A stretch of 27,182 bases of DNA. Origin: JAKQIM01 sp964633225. Its GTDB lineage: Bacteria > Chloroflexota > Anaerolineae > Anaerolineales > UBA4823. Location: assembly GCA_964633225.1 (NCBI GenBank), contig CAZWFQ010000051.1:1-27182 (forward strand). The letters are read 5' to 3'. The notes under the pieces are model-generated. The model was not told where the DNA came from and ran no database searches. It saw nothing but the letters and a program-made list of their open reading frames with translations. Within the stretch, counting starts at the first letter, position 1; every line of letters begins with the position of its first letter. Shown piece after piece: positions 7,779 through 13,261 of this stretch. The position numbers and the translations under genes are program-made.

Positions 7779-9253
7779 TTCGACACCTCCTGCGAAAGCT
7801 CGTGACCGACCTCCTCGGTCCAACGTCCCTTGGCTTTGAACAGATCAACCAACCGCCAGACCATCACAATGGCCAACAAGAGCAGTAACATCGCCAGGCC
7901 AAAATCCATGGCATACATCAACACGTTGACCAGCGGCTGTTGTTCCGCTTCGCTGATAAAGAGGCGTTTCATCTCAAATATCGTGACCGCACCGAAGGCA
8001 ATATCAGAGAGGATGATAATGCTCCAGCCGTACCATTGGCGCAGCTTGCCTTTGAAGCCAAGCATATCCCCGTAGTAAAGCAGGATGATGGTGGCAACAA
8101 TGGCTGAAAGCACATGCCAGTGCCCGGTCAACTCGATGCGCTCCTCGCGCGCCGGCCAAACGCGGAAGATCTCATCCAACCGGATGGCCATGAAAATCCC
8201 CAGCCCGCTAGTAGTAAAATTCATGAAAAGCATCTGCCAGGTGGGACCAAACTTGAGCGGGTCGCGCAGCAAGGCACTTATCTTCTGCCCAAAATTGGGC
8301 TTCTGAATGTGCGCTGTACCGTCTTTCATCAGCTTGTCCCAACTCCAGATGAGCAGCAGCAGCGCCGCCACCATCGATGGCGTAGCCCCAACATAGATTA
8401 TCGTGTGGGCAATCGGCTCCAGAGGTGTTGCCACGCCCCACACGCCCAGGTTCAAGACAAAGGTACCCAAGATCATCAATGGCATGGCGATTTTGTGCAG
8501 CACACCCTTAAAGTTCAGCCATCGGCCGATGATCAGCGTAAGCATAATAGAGATGAGCGCCAGCATGATGTGCAGGTGGCCAATAATCGAAAACTGCATA
8601 GTGGTCTTCTCGGGGTAACGAATGACATTCTCTGCCAGGAAGACCTCAAACCCATTGCCGAAGAAAGAACCCGGAACGGCCCCAAACAAAGCCGAGAGTA
8701 CGGTGGTCAGGGCCGTTGAGAAGAAAGCCACCCGTTCTATGTCTACGCCCGATTTGGTGCGCGAATACCCCTTGTCTGGCTGGTAATACTCCTTATTCCA
8801 CGGCCACAGGGCAATGACCAATAACACACCCGCAAAGAAGATCAGGGTCAATCCGCCAATATACACACCGTGGAAAGCCCAATTGTGGCCGAAGTAGGCA
8901 AAAATCAACCCAAAAACCATGGTCACCATGTAGCCCACCGTAACAATCGCCCGGATAACCGTCTTGAAAAGGGGCTTCATCGCCAACAGACTGGTGACCA
9001 TGTAAACTTCGATAGCCACAACAGCCATGGCGATCGAATGGTACAAGATGATGATGCGCCCTTCGCGCTCGGCCTGCACCATATCCATACCCAAGAGCTT
9101 GACCACTACCTCGCGCACCCCCCATTCTGCCATCGGGCCAGAAAGCATGCCCCACACCGCCGTGACCATGGCAATCATCGCAATGGCTACCAAGATCAGG
9201 CCTTTGGTCGAGACAAACAGGTAGTTGAAACGTCTTTTGATGAAATTCAGCAT
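7775..9253 (-). CDS. Heme-copper-oxidase-like 12-helix membrane protein
   Basis: ATG 9253 is preceded by AGGAAGGG about ten bases upstream; an upstream TTG at 9277 lacks such a site. The 492-residue protein has about twelve predicted membrane helices, as in heme-copper oxidase subunit I. Histidines fall at H72 in helix 2 (LYHSIAM), H123 and H128 near helices 3-4, H226 and H228 in helix 6 (IIGHLHIM), H283 at helix 8 (IAHTII), and H378/H380 in helix 10 (TGHWHVLSA). H72 with H380, and H378, match the low-spin and high-spin heme ligands of the superfamily; 'GHLHIM' resembles the 'GHPEVY' place. The helix VII His-His of CuB is missing. I therefore call it superfamily-like, not a standard oxidase or known nitric oxide reductase. 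It is the largest protein of an operon regulated from 12316-12374. Confidence 0.6.
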   Translation of the reverse strand: MLNFIKRRFNYLFVSTKGLILVAIAMIAMVTAVWGMLSGPMAEWGVREVVVKLLGMDMVQAEREGRIIILYHSIAMAVVAIEVYMVTSLLAMKPLFKTVIRAIVTVGYMVTMVFGLIFAYFGHNWAFHGVYIGGLTLIFFAGVLLVIALWPWNKEYYQPDKGYSRTKSGVDIERVAFFSTALTTVLSALFGAVPGSFFGNGFEVFLAENVIRYPEKTTMQFSIIGHLHIMLALISIMLTLIIGRWLNFKGVLHKIAMPLMILGTFVLNLGVWGVATPLEPIAHTIIYVGATPSMVAALLLLIWSWDKLMKDGTAHIQKPNFGQKISALLRDPLKFGPTWQMLFMNFTTSGLGIFMAIRLDEIFRVWPAREERIELTGHWHVLSAIVATIILLYYGDMLGFKGKLRQWYGWSIIILSDIAFGAVTIFEMKRLFISEAEQQPLVNVLMYAMDFGLAMLLLLLAIVMVWRLVDLFKAKGRWTEEVGHELSQEVSK

Positions 9254-9332
9254 AGTATTTCTATCCCTTCCTGACAACGCCTGGTAAAAACGCTCCCATC
9301 ATCAAAAAAAGAAAAGACGGAAGGATCGTCAT

Positions 9333-10127
9333 CTACATCTCACACCATGCAGCGATTATCTTCCGCACGGGTGGTAACAGCAGAGCAATCAGCAGTCCAG
9401 CACCCGCAATTGGTGCAACCAAGAACATCGAAAACCGTCCCTGAACGACTACATCGGTAATACCAACCGGAAAACCGCCAAAGATCGACATGGCAGCTGC
9501 AAGAATGCCAACCGGCAAAGCCCAAGATTTGCCTTTGACCAGCGCAAAGATAAACACCGCCCAGACCGCCGCCCCCCACCAATTCACCATCTGAGACATA
9601 GCATACATTGAGCTGATGAAGCCTTTGGCCTCTGTCTGGTAGCGCGAAATGGCACCAACCCCATCAATGAAAGTGAACACGTAAGTCAGACCGCTGAAAA
9701 ACGCAATTACTACGATCTTCCAGTCCACACCACCAATAAAGAGCATACCAAACCACAACACAAATGCAATCAAGAAGACCCACACCGTTGGTGCAGGCAG
9801 GCCAATACTAGATGGCGGGATGATGGGGAAGAAGCCGGCCAAAATCTGGATTGTGGCCGCCACAGTTCCCCAAAACCAGGCCCATTTAGCCTGGGTCAAG
9901 AAACCGTACAAGACCATTACCCATAAGGCCCCTGCAGACACCCCACACCAGCTCAACAGCGCAAAGACGATTTGCACTGTGACGGCCTCATCTGGGCGAT
10001 CTCCCGCCAGCTTGCCATCAATATTGACCTGGTAAATGCTAGCCATCAAGAACAAGATCAAAAGACCCAACGCGATTCCCGCAACAGCCAAGATGGCACC
10101 TAGTTGGTGTTTTTTCATCGGTTTCAC
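9333..10127 (-). CDS. Multi-pass membrane protein, paralogue of its upstream neighbour
   Basis: The frame opens with GTG at 10127 (AAAGG five bases upstream) and has an ATG at 10118; I cannot decide firmly. The product, about 264 residues, has seven or eight predicted helices, a Pro-rich loop near 104-112 (IIPPSSIGLPAP), and a C-terminal half reading 'YVFTFIDGVGAISRYQTE', 'MVNWWGAAVWAVFIFALVKG', then 'LLIALLLPPVRKI'. That half aligns by eye with residues about 165-275 of the protein encoded immediately upstream (FTIGIGAQR, NWVGEVNWVAVILLF, FFLLVPFFKK), so the two look like diverged copies. I recognise no named family. Position between that gene and the oxidase-like gene suggests both are integral subunits of one complex. 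Confidence 0.7.
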   Translation of the reverse strand: MKPMKKHQLGAILAVAGIALGLLILFLMASIYQVNIDGKLAGDRPDEAVTVQIVFALLSWCGVSAGALWVMVLYGFLTQAKWAWFWGTVAATIQILAGFFPIIPPSSIGLPAPTVWVFLIAFVLWFGMLFIGGVDWKIVVIAFFSGLTYVFTFIDGVGAISRYQTEAKGFISSMYAMSQMVNWWGAAVWAVFIFALVKGKSWALPVGILAAAMSIFGGFPVGITDVVVQGRFSMFLVAPIAGAGLLIALLLPPVRKIIAAWCEM

Positions 10128-10175
10128 TCACGCCTTTCTACAAACACATGGGTAGATATGGTCGCCCGAGGCGCT

Positions 10176-11042
10176 TTATTGAGCCTGCTCACTCTCGCCC
10201 GTTATTCCCGTTTCTTCAACCAGCAGATGCTTCTTGAAGAAAGGCACAAGCAGGAAGAATAAGACGCCAATTGCCAACAGCGCCCCATACAGGTAATCAA
10301 GCGTTTTGGTACGAATAAACTGCGTGGGAACATTGATCGCCAGAATTGCAATCGAGGCAATCACAGCCATCCACCACCCCTTACGCTTACCGACTGCCAA
10401 CAACGGGATGGACAAGAAAAGCAAGATAACCGCCACCCAGTTTACTTCGCCAACCCAGTTGAACATCCACCAGGATAGATCCTTATAAAAAGGATAGCCA
10501 GGGCGTGTCATCATGGTGCGCTGGGCGCCAATGCCAATGGTGAAAGCATGGGTAGACAGCATCCCAATGAATGTCAACGCACCAAAGCGCGCCCATTTTT
10601 GCATCATGGTCGCTTTACGCAAGAAAATAAAGCTAAAGTAACCAACCAACCCAATCAATGAAATCAGCATCGGCAGCGGGAAACCATCCACCCAACTGAC
10701 GTAGGGCAAAAACATGAACATGCCGCCAATGGCAGGCGCAGCAAACAAGGCCATGCTCAATGGATATGTCCACTCTGAGCCTTTTCGGATCTCCAGTGAA
10801 ATCACGATCAAGGCGACACCAGCCACAAAGATCACCGCCCGCCAGATTGGATAGAACAGGTCAAAAAGCGGTATGCCGCTGGAAAAGCTCGGGTTCCCAG
10901 CCTTGACGTGCTCGTCCAGACCATATAAGACACGGTCCAGCGAGGTTTGAACAAGAAAAGGGATCACAGCGATCATCAGTAAGCCAATCACGATGGCAAT
11001 CACGAACATGATATTGCGATTCTTTTGCGCAGTTTCCTTCAT
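10176..11042 (-). CDS. Multi-pass membrane protein, paralogue of its downstream neighbour
   Basis: ATG 11042 has GGAGG about ten bases upstream. The 288-residue product has an N-terminal helix (about 12-32), a hydrophilic segment (about 33-60) that should lie outside the membrane, then six or seven further helices and a charged tail after 'FFKKHLL'. Features are a His in 'MLSTHAFTIGIGAQRTMM' and the Trp-rich 'DLSWWMFNWVGEVNWVAV'. Similar spacing of Trp, charged loops and the closing 'LLVPFFKK' is seen in the 264-aa neighbour, suggesting an old tandem duplication. No known domain recognised. A perfect dyad at 11076-11100 lies 34 bases before its start. It probably belongs to the same membrane complex as the oxidase-like protein. 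Confidence 0.72.
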   Translation of the reverse strand: MKETAQKNRNIMFVIAIVIGLLMIAVIPFLVQTSLDRVLYGLDEHVKAGNPSFSSGIPLFDLFYPIWRAVIFVAGVALIVISLEIRKGSEWTYPLSMALFAAPAIGGMFMFLPYVSWVDGFPLPMLISLIGLVGYFSFIFLRKATMMQKWARFGALTFIGMLSTHAFTIGIGAQRTMMTRPGYPFYKDLSWWMFNWVGEVNWVAVILLFLSIPLLAVGKRKGWWMAVIASIAILAINVPTQFIRTKTLDYLYGALLAIGVLFFLLVPFFKKHLLVEETGITGESEQAQ

Positions 11043-11075
11043 TTTCCTATGCCTCCATTGTTGGTTTGTTTTTTT

Positions 11076-11100
11076 TGGATAATGACTGATTCATTATCCA
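11076..11100. promoter_or_regulatory. Perfect 10-base inverted repeat, Fur-box-like half-sites
   Basis: TGGATAATGA (11076-11085), spacer CTGAT, then TCATTATCCA (11091-11100). It lies in the 67-base spacer between the CopD-like gene and the 288-aa gene. The halves match GATAATGA/TCATTATC of the classic Fur box, but with a 5-base rather than 3-base centre. On the minus strand an A run follows, so it is not a normal terminator. It could be an operator or an mRNA hairpin that sets expression of the downstream genes. Confidence 0.4.
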
Positions 11101-11109
11101 GTCATGACC

Positions 11110-11601
11110 TCAACCATGCAGCGAACTGTTAAACGCTGCCACCAATCCGCTGATGAACAAGACAATCACAGCCAAAGCAACATTGACTAGCAGCAGCCTC
11201 AAATTCAAGCGCTCCTTTTCTGGCGTCATCCCTGTGGGATTACGGCCAAGCACCAGCGTGCGATACAACGCGATCCCAATCATAACAATCACCAAGATAT
11301 GCTTGAGCGATAGCGCAAGCGAATACGGATTGCTAAAACCAAACAGATGTTCAAAATCCGAACTGCGGTGCGTCATCACCAAACCGGTCGCTATTAACCC
11401 TGCCAAGCTAATGTACACCCACAAGCTTTGCCGTTTTTGAAAAGCTGCCATCACTTTTTTCATCTGTGGACCAGGGCCTAACGCTTCTTTAAGGGCTGGC
11501 AAAAAGCTGATCGCGGTCACGATCAAGCCGCCCATCCAGACCACAGTGAATAGGTCGTGCAGGAATGACATTAGTGCGAAAACAAATATTTTGACGCTCA
11601 T
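11110..11601 (-). CDS. CopD-like four-helix membrane protein
   Basis: ATG 11601 (MSVKIFVFALMSFLHDL) is chosen because TGGAG lies about nine bases upstream; the open frame runs to 11676 but overlaps the previous gene. The 163-residue product has four predicted helices. Helix 1 carries His15, Trp22 and Gly24-Gly25 (FLHDLFTVVWMGG), the pattern of CopD-domain membrane proteins, and helix 3 has 'SLKHILVIV' with a second conserved-type His. In related families (CopD, HemJ) such His bind heme or a metal. It starts 13 bases after the 88-aa gene's stop. In this cluster a b-type heme or copper-handling subunit is plausible; that is inference. Confidence 0.75.
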   Translation of the reverse strand: MSVKIFVFALMSFLHDLFTVVWMGGLIVTAISFLPALKEALGPGPQMKKVMAAFQKRQSLWVYISLAGLIATGLVMTHRSSDFEHLFGFSNPYSLALSLKHILVIVMIGIALYRTLVLGRNPTGMTPEKERLNLRLLLVNVALAVIVLFISGLVAAFNSSLHG

Positions 11602-11614
11602 ACAGAATCTCCAG

Positions 11615-11881
11615 TTATTCTGCGTCCTGGCTGGATTGCGAGACGGGCGTTCTCTTCTTGCGCTGTCCCTTAACAATGTAAGGCAGCAGGAACAAATACG
11701 CCCCGCTGATGGCCATGACCAACATTAGAATTGACGGGATTTTTTCCAGCTTCTCCCAGGCCGCAATCACTTCAGGACTGCCAATCAACTTAATAATGAC
11801 TGCTGCGGGGATCATCAAGGCCGTTGGTACTGCAATCCAACGGTGAAATTTCCGGAACCACTTGCTTAAGAACTTGGTCAT
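11615..11881 (-). CDS. Small two-helix PepSY-type membrane protein
   Basis: This 88-residue product begins with a basic amphipathic segment 'KWFRKFHRWIAVP' running into helix 1 (about 15-33), then a loop 'GSPEVIAAWEKLEKIP', helix 2 (about 50-69) and a basic/polar tail. The 'FRKxHRW' start is typical of PepSY-associated transmembrane proteins, where the His can ligate heme. ATG 11881 is preceded by AGAGG about nine bases upstream. It lies 35 bases after the BON gene and just before the CopD-like gene, so it is an operon member and a candidate small heme-binding subunit. The family call rests on a short motif. Confidence 0.65.
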   Translation of the reverse strand: MTKFLSKWFRKFHRWIAVPTALMIPAAVIIKLIGSPEVIAAWEKLEKIPSILMLVMAISGAYLFLLPYIVKGQRKKRTPVSQSSQDAE

Positions 11882-11916
11882 CGATGTATACCTCTAATTT
11901 TCTCTGATTGAACGAA

Positions 11917-12195
11917 TTACTTTTGAGAGCCCAGGTTTAGGTTGATTATCCGCGCCGGGCTGGGCGCACCAGGTGCTTCGATGCGGTTCACAACCCCGCG
12001 CACGCCGTCCACGCGCCAGGCAACGTCCTCTGCCGCGGCACGTTCTACCAATGTACTCGCACTACCTGCCAGGTGAGCAATACTATTCAGCACGCCCACG
12101 CGCAGCTCAGCGCTGGCAGTACGTTCATCAATCGCTAATTCAGCCAGAATAGCTGTTCGCAAACTCTCATCTGAAATGGAAAGGGGGATTTGCAT
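11917..12195 (-). CDS. BON-domain protein, 92 aa
   Basis: The 92-residue product is a single BON domain: 'SDESLRTAILAELAIDERTASAELRVGVLNSIAHLAGSA' gives helix-strand-strand, then 'VERAAAEDVAWRVDGVRGVVNRIE' gives the helix and strand with the usual V-x-GV-x-x-V-x-N pattern near 64-72. No signal peptide is visible, so it is probably cytoplasmic, unlike osmotically induced BON proteins. ATG 12195 has GGAAG seven bases upstream. It is the first sizeable gene of the operon controlled from 12316-12374. BON domains bind membranes or ligands; no specific role here can be read. Confidence 0.78.
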   Translation of the reverse strand: MQIPLSISDESLRTAILAELAIDERTASAELRVGVLNSIAHLAGSASTLVERAAAEDVAWRVDGVRGVVNRIEAPGAPSPARIINLNLGSQK

Positions 12196-12221
12196 GGGTT
12201 TTCTTCCAAGATCTACGCTGC

Positions 12222-12290
12222 CTATTTTTTACGTCGCTGGATGAAAATCAACCCCAGGATAATTGCCCACACCACCAATCGAACGATCAT
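12222..12290 (-). CDS. Candidate 22-aa single-helix membrane peptide
   Basis: A short frame from ATG 12290 to TAG 12222 encodes a 22-residue peptide: a hydrophobic helix (VRLVVWAIILGLIFI, residues 3-17) ended by the basic tail QRRKK. It begins about 20 bases after the predicted transcription start and ends 26 bases before the BON gene, whose ribosome binding site follows. Small subunits of terminal oxidases and other membrane complexes (CydX-like, CcoQ-like) have this form. No clear ribosome binding site precedes it. The frame is open further upstream to a TTG at 12374, but that start would lie upstream of the predicted promoter and inside an operator-like dyad. It may be a real small subunit, a leader peptide, or chance. 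Confidence 0.4.
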   Translation of the reverse strand: MIVRLVVWAIILGLIFIQRRKK

Positions 12291-12315
12291 TACGCGGACA
12301 CTGGTTACAGCTTCC

Positions 12316-12344
12316 AGTATAGAGCCTTTCTTCAAGTCTGTAAA
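12316..12344 (-). promoter_or_regulatory. Sigma70-type promoter of the oxidase-like operon
   Basis: On the minus strand TTTACA (12344-12339) and TATACT (12321-12316) are separated by 17 bases; each differs from consensus at one position. The predicted transcript begins near 12309, ahead of the small membrane peptide and the BON gene. It is the best promoter match in the window and lies in the 310-base spacer between the Crp/Fnr gene and the operon. Confidence 0.6.
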
Positions 12345-12357
12345 CGACAAAAGTCGT
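12344..12357. promoter_or_regulatory. Dyad ACGAC-N4-GTCGT at a class II activator position
   Basis: On the minus strand it reads ACGACTTTTGTCGT, a perfect 5-4-5 inverted repeat of the same size as FNR/DNR-family sites (TTGAT-N4-ATCAA). Its centre is 41.5 bases before the predicted start and it overlaps the first base of the -35 box, the classic class II position. The adjacent Crp/Fnr gene supplies a candidate regulator. The half-site is not a known consensus. Confidence 0.5.
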
Positions 12358-12358
12358 A

Positions 12359-12374
12359 TTGCGTATTTACGCAA
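12359..12374. promoter_or_regulatory. Dyad TTGCG-N6-CGCAA next to the operon promoter
   Basis: The 16-base palindrome TTGCGTATTTACGCAA has 7-base perfect arms and lies one base from the first dyad. It has the 16-base, N6 layout of Crp sites, and TTGCG half-sites are reported for NO-responsive NnrR regulators, though with N4 spacing. It would be centred near -57.5. It may be the true operator for the neighbouring Crp/Fnr protein or a second site. Confidence 0.5.
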
Positions 12375-12505
12375 CTCAATGGCGCTGGGGGCACTGCTGT
12401 TGTAGCTGGGTACCGGTGTTCGGATGGAATCAGGAGTGGTTGCTATCCTGACCGCAATTGTGTTCTGCAGATTACTTACATTAATTTTTCAAGAGGCGCT
12501 TTCTG

Positions 12506-13195
12506 TCACCGGTCGGCACGCTCTGACAGGCCCTTCGGGTCGAGCAGAATAATGCCTTGTTTTTCCACCCTGAGCAAGTTCTCTGCCTCAAGTGCTTTCA
12601 GCGTCCGGCTAAGCACATCGCGCACCGTTCCCAAGCGCACAGCCATTTGATCAAAAGTCGCCCAATCGCGGCGAGGGACGATTAGCTGACCATCACAAAG
12701 CTCAGCATTTTGTAACAATGTATGCGCCAATCTCGACTCGACACTACGCAGCGAAAGGTCTTCAACCAGGCTGATGTAGTGAAGCACCCGCTCGCCCAGG
12801 TGACGAATGACTGCCAGTGCAAATGCAGGTTGGCTCTGGATTAGGTCAAAGATAGTCTGTGCAGGGATAACCCAAGCAACCACATTCTCAAGAGCGGTGA
12901 CAGTACCCGGGTAGGGAACGCCTGTCAGCACAGCAATATCGCCAAACACATCCACCGGGCGCAAAAACATCATTGCCTGCTCGCGGCCATCCCGCGTCAT
13001 ACGCGTGGCCTTAACCCAGCCTGTCTCCAAAATATAGATTGCCTCAGCAGGCTCCCCCTCTAGATAGATCACTTGTCCACTATTAAAACAGCGGCGGATG
13101 GCAGCCGCCGCAAGCGCCTGTTGGGTCTCGTTTGCCAGTCCCTGGAATTTTGGAAGGCCCTGTAATATTTTGGTTAGTTGCGCCACATCGGCCAT
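12506..13195 (-). CDS. Crp/Fnr-family transcription regulator
   Basis: ATG 13195 (MADVAQLTKIL) is preferred to ATG 13237 because GGCGGA lies seven bases upstream and a promoter-like pair overlaps the longer start. The 229-residue product has an N-terminal cyclic-nucleotide-binding-type barrel (about 15-125; 'GEPAEAIYILETGWVKATRMTRDGRE'), a dimer helix (about 135-148) and a winged helix near 170-220. The recognition helix reads TVRDVLSRTLK, resembling FNR's ETISR with Asp for Glu, so FNR-like half-sites are possible. There is no N-terminal Cys cluster, so it is not an oxygen sensor of the FNR iron-sulfur type; a heme- or ligand-sensing DNR/NnrR-like role is possible. It sits upstream of, and in the same direction as, the oxidase-like operon, divergent from the helicase. 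Confidence 0.87.
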   Translation of the reverse strand: MADVAQLTKILQGLPKFQGLANETQQALAAAAIRRCFNSGQVIYLEGEPAEAIYILETGWVKATRMTRDGREQAMMFLRPVDVFGDIAVLTGVPYPGTVTALENVVAWVIPAQTIFDLIQSQPAFALAVIRHLGERVLHYISLVEDLSLRSVESRLAHTLLQNAELCDGQLIVPRRDWATFDQMAVRLGTVRDVLSRTLKALEAENLLRVEKQGIILLDPKGLSERADR

Positions 13196-13219
13196 GGGAA
13201 GTCCGCCAGTATCCTTTAC

Positions 13220-13248
13220 GATATATAGACCTATCATACCACAAGCAA
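13220..13248 (-). promoter_or_regulatory. Possible promoter of the Crp/Fnr gene
   Basis: On the minus strand TTGCTT (13248-13243) and TATATC (13225-13220) are spaced by 17 bases. Both boxes are imperfect. The start would fall near 13213, leaving a leader of about 18 bases to ATG 13195. The region between the divergent genes is short, so some promoter must lie here. Confidence 0.3.
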
Positions 13249-13261
13249 TCTACCAAAAACC

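Noticed and set aside
6885..7805. 306-aa frame on the + strand
   Set aside because: It is exactly antisense to the SUMF1 lipoprotein, whose family motifs are clear; the + product is His/Arg-rich with no recognisable domain.
8114..8719. 201-aa frame on the + strand
   Set aside because: Antisense to the oxidase-like gene; Gln/His/Arg-rich composition typical of a reverse-frame shadow of membrane helices.
7775..9253. Standard cbb3 or cytochrome c oxidase subunit I
   Set aside because: No His-His in helix 7, no H-x3-Y, and no subunit II or cytochrome c genes beside it.
11076..11100. Rho-independent terminator after the CopD-like gene
   Set aside because: The run of T lies on the wrong side: on the transcribed strand the hairpin is followed by A, so it cannot act as a standard terminator.
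12190..12405. 71-aa + strand frame in the spacer before the BON gene
   Set aside because: Starts with TTG inside the BON start region, no ribosome binding site, and runs across the promoter and both dyads of the opposite strand.
12440..12457. TTGC-N10-GCAA as another Crp/Fnr site
   Set aside because: Only four-base arms and a spacing unlike known sites of the family; the dyads at 12344-12374 are much better.
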